A DNA stretch of 64,000 nt from Anaerolineaceae bacterium (GTDB lineage: Bacteria > Chloroflexota > Anaerolineae > Aggregatilineales > Phototrophicaceae), in assembly GCA_016124855.1 (NCBI GenBank), contig WGMX01000020.1, forward strand, positions 372,001 to 436,000, given 5' to 3'. The notes under the pieces are model-generated. The model made no database searches and was not told the DNA's origin. It saw nothing but the letters and a program-made list of their open reading frames with translations. The translations under genes were made by a program, and so were the position numbers. Below, in pieces: positions 8,636 through 18,200 of this stretch; position 1 is the stretch's first letter; each line of letters opens with the position of its first letter.

Positions 8636-8653
8636 ACCACAGAGACACAGAGG
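8636..8653. repeat. ACCACAGAGACACAGAGG micro-element
   Basis: An 18-nt purine/CA-rich element of a kind I recognise as recurring in intergenic DNA of many bacterial genomes. A sister type (ACCACTAAGGCACGAAGG) occurs at 36004-36021. Function unknown. Confidence 0.45.
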
Positions 8654-9054
8654 AAGAGGAGAAAATCAAATGCAAGGGAGCAAATGTGCCTGATAAACAG
8701 GTGATATGAGGCTGTAATTGAACGAAAAAGACGATTTTTGAGGGAACGAAAATGAAAAAGACCTGCTTTGCAGGTGGAGCAGGTAAAAAAGGGCTTTTTT
8801 GAGGCCATTTATGAAGATAACGTTTGGAAGTTGAAACGGAGTTCGAACGATCAAACGTGAAAAACCGTGATAGAATTTTTGTTCTTAAGTTTGTGAAAGG
8901 GGATTACATGAGCCGGAGTGCACAAATTATGCCAGTCTTAGCCCTTCTTGTCAGAGGTAGGTATTTGACAAAAAATAGGTCAAATGTCGCGCCGCCGAGG
9001 GCTAAAGCCACACGGCTAACAGCCAGACAAGCGTACTGAAGGCGCTTCAAAGAG

Positions 9055-11124
9055 TCATTCGCTGGGAGGCAATTCAGCGACGAGTTTACGGGCTTGTTCA
9101 ACGAGGGCATCTGCCCAATTGAGTTCCTTTTGCAGCCAGTCTAAATCGCCATATCGTGGTTCGAGTTTGAGGAGTTCTTGCCAGAAGCGATTGGCTTCGT
9201 CCTTGTTGCCGAGCGCGTGGTGGGTGACGGCGAGGCCAGCTAAAGCGTACTCATAATCTTCTTTTAGTTCATGTGCCTTTTGATAGTCAGCTAACGCCTC
9301 AGAGTTTCGCTTCAATTCCAAGTAGACTTCACCACGATTGGCGTACCAACTCGAAGCTTTCGGACTGAGTTCAATGGATTTCTCAAAATCGGCAAACGCA
9401 CCGTCTAAATCATTTTTGCGAAAACGGGCAAAACCGCGATAAGCGTAGGCTGTGGAGTATTCAGGATTTTGTTCCAGAATTTGATTGTAAATGGTAATCG
9501 CTGTATCAAAATCTCGTTGACGAGCGTAAGCAAGCCCTTTATAAGCAATGGCATACCAATCATCCGGCTTGAGTTGAATGGCAGCATCAAACTTTTCGAT
9601 TGCTGCTGAATAATCTCGTTTATTGAAATACACCAATCCTTGGTTGTAATAGGGATAAGGAGATTTGGGGTCTAACTCAAGAGCCTGTTCAAACTCTTTC
9701 ATGGCTTCATCATATTTCTCTTGATGCCTGAAGGCTATGCCGCGATTGTTATAGAGGTTGGCATTTTTAGGATCTAATTCAATAGCTGTCGAATAATCGG
9801 CAATAGCCTCATCATAGTTTTTCAGCCTAATGAACAGAAAAGCACGTTCAAAGTAAGCTATTGCGGCTTTGGGTGCGAGACGAATGCCTTCGTCAAAACT
9901 CAGCTTTGCTTCGTCAAGGCGGTTCAAGCGACGGTAAACCGTGCCTCTATTTACAAGCCCATCAACGTAATTGGGGATTAGATCAATCGCTTTATTCCAA
10001 TCATCAAGCGAGTCTTGGAATTTGCTTTCCTTCATTCTTATCATTGCTCGATTTGCGTAAGCAATACCTAAATTCGGGTTCATCTCTATTGCTTTATTAC
10101 AATCCTTGGTAGCTTCATTATATTTGCCTAACTTGTAATAGACATGCCCACGATTGGCATAAGCCTCTGCTTTAGTTGTTCCAATCTCAATACCTTTGTT
10201 GTAATCCGCAAGTGCCTCATCAAGCTGTCCTCTCGTGTGGAGTATGCCACCCCGATTAAGATAAGCAGGCGCAAAATCAGCGTTCATTTCAATCGCAGCA
10301 TTGAAGTCTCGGAATGCGCTATCAAAATCTTTTAGATCAATATATATAAGTCCACGTTCTGTCATTGCATCGGGATAGTTGGGCTTTAATTCGAGGCAAT
10401 GATTGAAATTTTCCAATGCCAGCTCATACTGACCAAGCCGCGCATAAGAAACACCACGATTTAAAAAAGCTTCGAGAATTGTGTTATTAAGAGCGATAGC
10501 TTGCTCAGCATCCTTAGTTGCTTCAGGAAATCTACTAAGTTTGATATAAGCATATGACCGATTTGTGTAAGCGGTGGCATTCTGCGGATTAAGTTCGATG
10601 CTTCGCGTATAGTCGTTAGCTGCCAATTCATGTTCCGATTTTGCGCTGTAAGCGATTGCTCGACCAATATAGTAATCTGCTTTGTCAGCATCAAGCCGAA
10701 TAGCTTCAGATAAATCTTTGATTGCAACCTCTAAGTCACCCATCTTATATTCAGTTATGCCCCGGTCATAAAATAAACTGGCATCTAGAGGCGTTGCAGC
10801 GATTATGTTGTTAAGGTCGGCAATGGCCTTTTGATAGTGTCCAAGATTGAACCGAGCGCCGGCAACTGCTCTTAGATAGAGCGCAAGTGGCTTAAGCCGA
10901 AATGCTTGCTCAAAGTCTGCAAGGGCATTTTGAAATTCCCCTTTTCTGGCAGCAACTGTACCCCGCGCATAATAGGCGTGAGCAGAACGAGGATCAAGAC
11001 GAACTGCCGCATTATAGTGTTCAACTGCGGCTTCAAGGTTTCCTTTTTCAAGTTCTTCGTTGCCGAGCTTTATAAGGTCGTCAGCTGTTTGGGGTGGCGG
11101 AAATAACTTGCGGAAGAAATCCAT
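9055..11124 (-). CDS. TPR-repeat protein with 19 tandem repeats
   Basis: The 689-residue protein begins at the ATG at 11124 (GGAG 9 nt upstream) and carries a short MDFFRKLFPPPQ head. It then has about 19 back-to-back 34-residue tetratricopeptide repeats, recognisable by the AYxNRGxxYxxLGxxxEAxxDxxxAIxLxP consensus, and ends in a short basic-acidic helix. It has no signal peptide, membrane segment or enzymatic domain, so it is a cytosolic protein-protein scaffold. It begins 14 nt after the GNAT stop and is probably co-transcribed with it. The coding sequence is AT-richer than most neighbours. The partner is unknown. Confidence 0.9.
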   Translation of the reverse strand: MDFFRKLFPPPQTADDLIKLGNEELEKGNLEAAVEHYNAAVRLDPRSAHAYYARGTVAARKGEFQNALADFEQAFRLKPLALYLRAVAGARFNLGHYQKAIADLNNIIAATPLDASLFYDRGITEYKMGDLEVAIKDLSEAIRLDADKADYYIGRAIAYSAKSEHELAANDYTRSIELNPQNATAYTNRSYAYIKLSRFPEATKDAEQAIALNNTILEAFLNRGVSYARLGQYELALENFNHCLELKPNYPDAMTERGLIYIDLKDFDSAFRDFNAAIEMNADFAPAYLNRGGILHTRGQLDEALADYNKGIEIGTTKAEAYANRGHVYYKLGKYNEATKDCNKAIEMNPNLGIAYANRAMIRMKESKFQDSLDDWNKAIDLIPNYVDGLVNRGTVYRRLNRLDEAKLSFDEGIRLAPKAAIAYFERAFLFIRLKNYDEAIADYSTAIELDPKNANLYNNRGIAFRHQEKYDEAMKEFEQALELDPKSPYPYYNQGLVYFNKRDYSAAIEKFDAAIQLKPDDWYAIAYKGLAYARQRDFDTAITIYNQILEQNPEYSTAYAYRGFARFRKNDLDGAFADFEKSIELSPKASSWYANRGEVYLELKRNSEALADYQKAHELKEDYEYALAGLAVTHHALGNKDEANRFWQELLKLEPRYGDLDWLQKELNWADALVEQARKLVAELPPSE

Positions 11125-11138
11125 TGGCTTTGCTCCAA

Positions 11139-11660
11139 CTACTGAACGGGAATGTCGATCCAATAGCGGCGGGTGGGGACGGCGCGGTGGCTCAAGAGGA
11201 CGGTGTTTTCGAGGATGCCGCCGTTGGCTTCGATGACTCTGGCGGAACCGATGTTGTCATCGTCACAGGTGATGAGGGCGCGGGTGATGCCCTGCCGACG
11301 GGCTTTCTCCAAACCTAAGCGGAGGATGGCTTTGCCGTAACCTTTGAGGCGTTTGGTGGGACGGATTTCGTAGCCGATGTGTCCGCCAAATTGGAGCAGT
11401 CGATCATTGAGATAATGGCGCAGCGACAAGCGCCCGATGTAGATGCCGTCGTCAATCAACCAGAAATAACTTTCGGGAACCAGCCCATCACGCCGTTTAT
11501 CGGTGGACTGCCGTTCGAGATAGCGTACATAACCTTCAAAATTTTGATTCAGGGCGGCAGGGTCTTGTTCAAGGTTATGCAGTTCGGCGTGAAATTCGCG
11601 CAGCGCATCCAGATAGGTGAGTCGATAGATGGCATCCGGCGGCGAGAGAAAATAGGTCAT
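11139..11660 (-). CDS. GNAT-family N-acetyltransferase
   Basis: The 173-residue protein has one GNAT fold. The central GGHIGYEIRPTKRLKGYGKAIL stretch includes the strand before the acetyl-CoA loop and a variant (Q/R)xxGx(G/A) loop, and ALITCDDDNIGSARVIEANGG is the family's C-terminal motif. It resembles the predicted acetyltransferases of the COG3981 type. The acceptor is unknown. No strong ribosome site precedes the ATG. The TPR gene follows 14 nt downstream. Confidence 0.85.
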   Translation of the reverse strand: MTYFLSPPDAIYRLTYLDALREFHAELHNLEQDPAALNQNFEGYVRYLERQSTDKRRDGLVPESYFWLIDDGIYIGRLSLRHYLNDRLLQFGGHIGYEIRPTKRLKGYGKAILRLGLEKARRQGITRALITCDDDNIGSARVIEANGGILENTVLLSHRAVPTRRYWIDIPVQ

Positions 11661-11683
11661 GATGTGGATAGATCACTGAATTA

Positions 11684-11737
11684 GGACGGAGCAAAGAACC
11701 CCCACCCTAACCCTCCCCCGCAAGCGATGGAGGGAAC
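11684..11737 (-). repeat. Dispersed CCCTCC-GCTTGCGGG-GGGTTAGGGTGGGGG element (copy A)
   Basis: Read on the minus strand, CCCTCC, a GCTTGCGG core and GGAGGG fold into a hairpin followed by TTAGGGTGGGGGTTCTTT. The same order, with a longer centre, is at 32923-33003. Both copies lie 3' of a gene in the same orientation relative to it. Confidence 0.65.
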
Positions 11738-11800
11738 GATACATGAAAGTTACAGATATTTCCCTACGAAGAATACTCCGTATTAAAAGGTTAAAAATCA

Positions 11801-12115
11801 TTATTCAGTCTCGTTGCTATCAGGGGGCATAGCGTGCATTCGCCGCGCGTATTGAATGGCGTAGTTGATGCGTTTGAGTCCACCGACTTCACAGCCCAAT
11901 ACGTAGCCATCGGGGCGATTGTGGTCGATATTTTTGGGATGGACGAGTTCAGTAAACTCCGCGCCGGAAGTCTGGACGACGATTTCGCCTTTGCCCCAAA
12001 TTTCCTCGATGACGGTTCGCACCGAGTCTTCGACGGGTCCCGGTTCACCATCTACCATAATGACAAAATCACGGTCGTCCGGAAAGCGGACAACACCGAT
12101 GAATACCTTTAGCAT
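11801..12115 (-). CDS. Small conserved-looking protein of unknown function
   Basis: The 104-residue protein starts at the ATG at 12115, with GGAGG 6 nt upstream; the longer frame to 12181 has no such site. It is a soluble, mixed alpha/beta sequence with a strongly acidic stretch (DGEPGPVEDS), a WGKGEIVVQT strand and a basic C-terminal helix (AIQYARRMHAMPP). I do not recognise a family. It lies alone, between the GNAT/TPR pair and the STAS operon on the other strand. Confidence 0.65.
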   Translation of the reverse strand: MLKVFIGVVRFPDDRDFVIMVDGEPGPVEDSVRTVIEEIWGKGEIVVQTSGAEFTELVHPKNIDHNRPDGYVLGCEVGGLKRINYAIQYARRMHAMPPDSNETE

Positions 12116-12170
12116 GTGTGCCTCCATGTGTTTATTCATGAATGGATTATTTATACAGACCCCACCCCAA

Positions 12171-12195
12171 CGCCTCCCCAAAACACAGGGAGGCG
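12171..12195. repeat. Hairpin, degenerate third copy of the GGGTTAGGGTGGGG-type element
   Basis: CGCCTCCC (12171-12178) pairs with GGGAGGCG (12188-12195) around a 9-nt loop. The preceding bases (GACCCCACCCCAA) resemble the flanks of copies A and B. Confidence 0.5.
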
Positions 12196-12342
12196 CTTTA
12201 AAGACATTTTTAGTTACTGCAAAACAACTACATCTTTTAGCGTGGTGTTATTAAGCATCAGTATAAGAGCAAAGGGTTAAAGATGAAAGGATTCTAGGCT
12301 GTTATAGGGGTATAGCATTAAGGAAACGAAGTCTTTCTGAAT

Positions 12343-12387
12343 TTAACTCAACAGTTAAGTCTTGCAGTCTAATCCTTGTCGTATAAT
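12343..12387 (+). promoter_or_regulatory. Candidate promoter and operator of the STAS/PP2C/hybrid kinase operon
   Basis: A perfect TATAAT lies at 12382-12387, about 80 nt before the first gene. The -35 region is poor by sigma-70 standards (TTGCAG at 12362, spacing only 14). An inverted repeat TTAACT-CAAC-AGTTAA at 12343-12358 lies just upstream, where an activator or repressor could bind. Confidence 0.4.
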
Positions 12388-12468
12388 GAATTTAAAGTGC
12401 AACCAACGGAGATGGATTGATTTTGCGTTGGATTGTGGCGATACCGTTAAGGGAGGAGTGGAGTCATC

Positions 12469-12804
12469 ATGGAATTTTCGACACGGACTGCCAATCATGT
12501 CTCGATTGGCGAGATGCAAGGGCGCTTTGATGCATTGGAAGCTCCTAAACTGAGCACATGGTTGGACAGCGTCAGCGGTCAAAGTCCGGCACAGGTCATC
12601 ATCAACATGAGCGGTGTGACGTTTGTGGATTCAACGGCGCTTTCGACATTGGTCAAGGGGATGAAGCGCTGCCGCCAGCAAAACGGTGACTTATTGATCT
12701 GCGGCTTGCAGAAGCAGGTAAAGGTCATTTTTGAACTGACGCGCTTGGATAAGGCGTTTAGCATTTATTCCGACGAAGCTACCGCGTTACGTGCACTGGC
12801 ATAA
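12469..12804 (+). CDS. STAS-domain anti-anti-sigma factor (RsbV/SpoIIAA type)
   Basis: The 111-residue protein is one STAS domain with the VIINMSGVTFVDSTALSTLV core. The Ser or Thr after the Asp (VDSTALS) is the residue phosphorylated by the partner kinase in this family. The AGGGAGGAG ribosome site is strong. Its stop codon overlaps the start of the phosphatase gene (TAATG), so the two are translationally coupled. In the known scheme the unphosphorylated form binds the anti-sigma kinase encoded at 14345 and is reset by the PP2C enzyme encoded next. Confidence 0.92.
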   Translation: MEFSTRTANHVSIGEMQGRFDALEAPKLSTWLDSVSGQSPAQVIINMSGVTFVDSTALSTLVKGMKRCRQQNGDLLICGLQKQVKVIFELTRLDKAFSIYSDEATALRALA

Positions 12805-14339
12805 TGATCGCTGCCGCCGAACCTGTTCACCTGTTAGACGACTTTCTGGCTAGTAATCGGAAAACCATTTCCGCCATTGCTGAGTCATGGTTGGATTCGG
12901 GTGCAACAGCTTTCGGTATCAGCAGTGATGGACGTTGGTTGGCCTTGTGGCCGGAATCGCCAATCATCAGCGACCAAGGCGCACATGCCAGCCTGCGCTT
13001 GAATAACCAGACCGTAGCGGATGTTTGGGTCTTCGGTTTGGATGATGTCAACACGCGCTGTCGTCTGGAAGCGGACGCGATGATCATCGGCAGTTTGGCA
13101 GGGCAAGAAAGCGAACTGAATAACGTCACTTTTGAGCTGATCGACGCGCAAGATCAACTGCTGGCGCTGTATGATTTGACCGAGTCCATGCGTAACCGAT
13201 TGAGTATTGATGAAGCACTGTCGTCGCTGGTGCGCGAAGCCGGAAGACTGGTGAAGTCCAACGCGTGTTCGGCTTATCTGGCGTTTGATCCACCGGTGAT
13301 TGCGCAGTTTCCACAACCGATGATGAGTCCGTCGGCTTTGCAGCATATGGCCGAACAGGTCATCGCTAGCGGATCACGGTTGGTTATGAACAGCAGTGCA
13401 TCAGCCGATGACATGCGCGTTGAGTCAACCAGCATTCTGCTTGAGCCAATCTCCATTGATGGACATGTTGTCGGGGCGATGTGTTTACAGCGCGTGCGTG
13501 ATGTTTTCAAGTCACCGGATTTGAAAATGACACGGGCGGTCTGTGACCAAGCCGGCGCGCAGTTTGAAAATCTACTGCGGTATCGCGAATCGTTGGTGAA
13601 AACACGCATCCAGACGGAAATGGAACTGGCAAAAAATGTGCAGCTTCACTTGCTGCCACAGCGTTTGCCCAATGTCACCGGCCTTGATGTGTCTGCCGGT
13701 GCGCTGCCTGCCTCGCAAGTGGGCGGCGATTTTTATGATTTCATTGAACATCCGGGTGATCCGTTCATTTTGATGGTGGGTGATATTACGGGCAAGGGAA
13801 TGCCTGCCGCCATGTTGATGGCCATGACACGAACACTGCTGCGGAGTAAAACACGCTCCTTCGTTCGTCCGTCACCGCTCGATATTCTGGGATCGGTCAA
13901 TGATGAAATGTACGACGACTTCACCGAGCTGAGTATGTTCGCCACGGTGTTCGTCGGGCAGTATGACCATGCCGAGAAGATCTTGTATTACGCCAATGCC
14001 GGACATTCGCCTGTCATTTACTGCCCCGCTGGTGGAGAAGCAACCTTATTAGAGGCGGATGGTGCGCCGGTGGGCGTGCTGCCCAACAGCACATGTGAAA
14101 ACCAAGCCATCTATTTTAATCCCGGTGATGTGCTGGTCGCTGCGACGGATGGGTTTAGTGAAGCGAGTAATAACGCCGGTGAGCTGTTCGGTTATCAAAG
14201 GCTTTTGGAATTGGTGACGAATACCGCTCATACGTCCGCCCAGAATATTATGAGTACCCTATACCAAACAATCGGCCAATTCAGTGCAGGACGTGCACAG
14301 GATGATGACCAAACGGTGGTCGTCATTAAAGGAGTTTGA
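12804..14339 (+). CDS. GAF-linked PP2C/SpoIIE-type serine phosphatase (RsbU-like)
   Basis: The 511-residue protein has an N-terminal region with no clear family (1-110), a GAF domain at about 125-265, a short linker helix (TEMELAKNVQLHLLPQ, the usual RsbU coiled-coil switch), and a SpoIIE/PP2C domain at about 290-510. Metal-binding Asp motifs are visible: VGGDFYDF, VGDITGKGMPAA, AATDGFSE and the terminal QDDDQTVVV. It is predicted to dephosphorylate the STAS protein encoded one base upstream when the GAF domain or an interacting partner signals. Confidence 0.93.
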   Translation: MIAAAEPVHLLDDFLASNRKTISAIAESWLDSGATAFGISSDGRWLALWPESPIISDQGAHASLRLNNQTVADVWVFGLDDVNTRCRLEADAMIIGSLAGQESELNNVTFELIDAQDQLLALYDLTESMRNRLSIDEALSSLVREAGRLVKSNACSAYLAFDPPVIAQFPQPMMSPSALQHMAEQVIASGSRLVMNSSASADDMRVESTSILLEPISIDGHVVGAMCLQRVRDVFKSPDLKMTRAVCDQAGAQFENLLRYRESLVKTRIQTEMELAKNVQLHLLPQRLPNVTGLDVSAGALPASQVGGDFYDFIEHPGDPFILMVGDITGKGMPAAMLMAMTRTLLRSKTRSFVRPSPLDILGSVNDEMYDDFTELSMFATVFVGQYDHAEKILYYANAGHSPVIYCPAGGEATLLEADGAPVGVLPNSTCENQAIYFNPGDVLVAATDGFSEASNNAGELFGYQRLLELVTNTAHTSAQNIMSTLYQTIGQFSAGRAQDDDQTVVVIKGV

Positions 14340-14344
14340 GCATT

Positions 14345-14764
14345 ATGCAGGCATCAGAAGTCGTCCGGCTGGAATTACCAGCAAACGCCCGATATTTGAA
14401 CGTACTTGCGGTCTGCATTGGTGAAATGCTCAGCCGGGTAGATGGGATGTCTGATCCTCAGCAAACCATCTACAACATCCAATTGGCAGTGCATGAGGGC
14501 TGCACCAATATCGTAGACCATGCCTACGTTGATGACGGGGGACGGATTGCGGTTAACCTCATGTTGGGTTGGTCTCCGCCACAGATTATTGTGGAGCTGC
14601 ACGATAATGGTCGTTCGTTTGACCCTGACAGTGTGCCTGACCCCAATTTTGACGAACCGCAAGTGAGGGGTTATGGTTTGTTCTTGATGAGACAAATTAT
14701 GGATGAGGTGGTGTATGATCCGCAGCCCGGCCATAATTGCTGGCGCATGGTGAAATACTTGTAA
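14345..14764 (+). CDS. Anti-sigma-type HATPase serine kinase (RsbW-like)
   Basis: The 139-residue protein starts at the ATG at 14345, 10 nt after GGAG; a TTG at 14336 is too close to the ribosome site. It is a HATPase_c_2 domain with an N-box (AVHEGCTNIVDHAY), a G1 box (ELHDNGRSFDP) and a G2 box (GYGLFLMRQIMDEV). It should phosphorylate the STAS protein. In classical systems it also sequesters a sigma factor, but no sigma gene is in the window, so the output may be a distant sigma factor or another partner. Confidence 0.92.
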   Translation: MQASEVVRLELPANARYLNVLAVCIGEMLSRVDGMSDPQQTIYNIQLAVHEGCTNIVDHAYVDDGGRIAVNLMLGWSPPQIIVELHDNGRSFDPDSVPDPNFDEPQVRGYGLFLMRQIMDEVVYDPQPGHNCWRMVKYL

Positions 14765-14840
14765 AGTTTCTTGTTGGGGTTTCCAGTTAAACATTTGGCT
14801 TGCCATTTCAAACAGGGAATGGTGCGATAAAAAAGGAAGA

Positions 14841-15209
14841 ATGATTGTGGCAAAGATATTGATCGTCGAAGACTATCCGGTGACACAGCGTGTGCTCAGC
14901 CTTACGCTCAAAAACAGCGGGCATGATGTCCAAATTGCTAATCATGGACTTGAAGCGCTGGATCAGCTTAACCACGGCGCTGTTGATCTGGCACTGGTTG
15001 ACATTGCGATGCCAGAGATGGACGGTTTGGAACTGCTGCGCCAACTGCGCAATGACGAACGGTATAACGCTCTGCCGGTCATTATGTTGACGGCCAGTGG
15101 ACAAGACGAAGACCGTGCGGAAGCCCTGACCATTGGAGCAGATGGTTTTTTGACCAAACCAACCAGCTCGCGTGAGCTGCTCGAAACCATTAATCGTTTT
15201 GTTGGCTAG
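14841..15209 (+). CDS. Single-domain response regulator (CheY type)
   Basis: The protein is about 120 residues with all receiver landmarks: the acidic pair in LIVEDYP, the phospho-acceptor Asp in LALVDIAMPEMDG, Thr in MLTASG and Lys in LTKPTS. The ATG at 14841 is only 3 nt from AGGA, while a GTG at 14847 is 9 nt away and may be the real start. It has no output domain, so it works by binding a partner. It lies 76 nt after the RsbW-like gene and 5 nt before the hybrid kinase, and is the obvious phosphotransfer partner of that kinase. Confidence 0.92.
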   Translation: MIVAKILIVEDYPVTQRVLSLTLKNSGHDVQIANHGLEALDQLNHGAVDLALVDIAMPEMDGLELLRQLRNDERYNALPVIMLTASGQDEDRAEALTIGADGFLTKPTSSRELLETINRFVG

Positions 15210-15214
15210 GCAGC

Positions 15215-18200
15215 ATGAGCTTTTTTTCGGATAATCGGGATTCGTGGCCGCGAATCATCCGTCCTTCTGCTCATATTCCTAAGACAGAGTGGCGTAACGC
15301 ATCGTTATTATCCGGTTTGTTAGTGGCGCGTATAAGTATCCACATCGGCTTACTGCTGATACGCGTCCTGTATCTGATAGGCGGTCGTGAAGTCTCGTGG
15401 TTGGGTGTGGCGCTCAACCTTGCCGGTTTGGGCTTCTCAATTTTTATGTATGTCCTCAGCCGTGGTCGTCGTTATCGAACTGCGGCAGCCTTGTTCATCA
15501 TCGAAACCTCGATCATTCTGTTCGCTGCGGCAATTTATACCCCTCCCGGATACGACTTCAGTAAGACTCTTATTTATCTTGTTGTACCTATTTTACTTAC
15601 AGGACTGCTTTTTTCACTACGTGTGACGCTCCTGACGGCCTTGACCTTTAGCGCTGTCATCTTGATCGTTCTTCCTAATGTCATTGTTGTCCCTGACATA
15701 AACTGGATCATCCAGAGTATTTCCTTCATTACGGTCGTCTCGGTTTTTATCATCGTGTTTGTACGTCATCAGCAGTTTGCCGAGGCCGACCGCCAGCGTG
15801 GGCTAGAAGAACGCGAGCTGCAATATCGCCTTTTAGCGGAAAACTCGACGGATATTATTGCGCGTTCGACTGTTGAAGGGAAATTGGTTTACATCTCGCC
15901 GGCTTGTAAAGCCCTCTTAGGTTATGAACCTGCCGAAATGATGGGGCATACCTATAAAGAGTTTTCACATGAAGACGACATGAACTATGACGGCAGCATT
16001 GTTAAAGACGGCATCGCCCGTACGAATGATACCTTTACGTATGTTCATCGTATTCGCCACCGCGATGGCCACTACCTGTGGTTTGAAACGATTACCCGTC
16101 CAGTACGCGATCCAAAAACACATGCCATGATCGAGCTGCAAATCGCATCGCGCGATATTACGCAGCGCCGCGTGGTTGAAGAAGCCCTTCGTGACAGCGA
16201 AACACGCTACCGCCAACTGATTGAAGAAGCCAGTGAAGCCATCTTCACGACGGGGGTTGATGGACGTTTTACTTATGTTAATCCGGCCACACAGCACATC
16301 GTTGGTTATACACCGGATGAACTCATCGGTAAACATTTTACGATAGTACTTGATCCTTATTGGAAACATTTACTCCAGCGTTTTTATTACAAGCAGGTTA
16401 TCCAAAATCTTCCTGAAACGATTCTGAATTTTCCGATTCGCACGCGTTCCGGAGATCAGCGTTGGGTCGAGCAAACCGTTAAGCTCATCGTCCAGAATGG
16501 CGAGGTTACTCAACTGTCGGGCATTGTTCGTGATGTGACCGCACGACATGAGGCCGAACAAAATCTCCTGCTGACCCAATTTTCGTTAGACGCAGCACAG
16601 GATGCGGCATTCTGGATCAAGCATGACGGTCATTTTGCTTACGCCAACCGCGCCACCAGCACCTCATTGGGATACGATATTGATCACTTAATGACGCTTT
16701 CGATCAGTGATATATATCCGGATATTTCCCCTTCGTCGTGGCAGGCGTTGTGGAATCAAATTAAACAAGAGGGTGAATTTTCGAAAGAACTGACCAGCCG
16801 TAAACAGGATGGTACCTTGTTTAATGTCGAGATGGCTGCCAATTTCATGAGCTATGACGATCAGGAATTCGTTTTCGCCTTTGTGCGTGACCTGACATCG
16901 CGTAAGCAAATGGAAAGCGAGCTGGAACAGGAACGCGATTTTGCCCACCAAATCATGGAGAATATGGGTCAAGCGCTGGTCGTCAAGAGCGGCAGCGGCA
17001 GGCTCGAATATGTGAATCCGGCTGTCGCCAAGATGCTTGGCTATTCGACAACCGAGCTGTTGGGACGAAACTTTGACTCGCTGATTGTTGAAGACGATGT
17101 TGACATTTATCACAACAATGGAGAACTGCGGCTTAAGGGCAATACGACAATCTATGAAGTTCGGCTGAAATGCGCCGACGATTCAGTCGTTTATACGCTC
17201 ATCACCAGTGTGCCACGCTATAAAGATGGAGTTTACGTCGGGTCAATCGCCGTTATCACGGATATGAGTGACCACATGCGGCAAGAAGCTGAACGCAGCC
17301 ACTTGATAACCGAAGTGCAGAAAAACGCGGATTTGCTGCGGACGGTCATTGATTCCACGCCGGACTGGATTTTTGCTAAGAACCGGGATTTCCGTTACAT
17401 ACTGGTGAATAAAGGGTTTGCCGACGGTATTGGCAAGACCAACGAAGAAATTTTGGGTAAAACTGATGAAGAGTTAGGCGTTGCGCCTGAGGTCGTGTTC
17501 GGTGACCCGGCGAAAAACGTTTTTGGCACACGCAATGAGGACATGCTGGTTCTTTCTACGGGTAAATCGTATTTCAAACCTGATAACTGGCTGACTAAAA
17601 CCGATGGGACAACCATCGCGCAGGACACCCAGATTCATGCCCTGCTCGACATCAACGGACAGCCTTATGCTGTACTCGGTTTCTCGCGGGATATAACGAA
17701 CCGCAAACAAATCGAGGTGGCGCTGCAAACCGCGCATGATAAGGCATTAGAAGCCTCGCAGTTGAAGTCGGAATTTCTGGCAACCATGAGCCATGAAATT
17801 CGCACCCCGATGAATGGCATTCTGGGCATGTCGGAACTGCTGTTGGATACGCCATTAAACGTGGAACAGCAGGAATATACCAACATCATTCTGAGCGAAG
17901 GAAACTCCCTGCTGACAATCATTAACGATATCCTCGACTTTTCCAAGATTGAAGCGGGAATGATGATTCTTGAGAAAATCGAGTTCGTGGTGGTCGATGT
18001 CATTGACCGTGTGGTGGAATTTCTAAATCCACAACGGCAGGGCAAAAATGTCGTCATCATGAGTGATATCGCGTCAGATATTCCTTTCGTCATTAAGGGC
18101 GATCCAACCCGCTTACGACAAATTCTGATTAACCTTGTCGGGAATGCGGTTAAGTTCACACTTGATGGCGAAATCGTGGTTCGCGTAAAAGTGGAAAGCC

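Larger units (their letters stand above)
8469..9054. other. 586-nt intergenic region with micro-repeats
   Basis: The gap contains three tandem AGCAAGT units (8574-8594) inside a longer CAAGTTACAAG-type tract, and a purine-rich ACCACAGAGACACAGAGG element (8636-8653). An ATG at 8908 has AAAGGGGATTAC before it and opens a 43-codon frame ending at 9039, but its product matches nothing I know, so it is not called as a gene. Confidence 0.5.
12116..12468. other. Divergent regulatory region before the partner-switch operon
   Basis: This 353-nt gap holds a hairpin (12171-12195), an inverted repeat (12343-12358), a TATAAT box (12382-12387) and a possible leader hairpin (CCAACG 12403-12408 with CGTTGG 12426-12431), all upstream of the STAS gene. 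Confidence 0.5.

Noticed and set aside
8824-9039. Open frame of 71 codons, with an internal ATG at 8908 behind a good ribosome site
   Set aside because: The product has no recognisable domain and the region is repeat-rich; kept only as a note in the intergenic entry.
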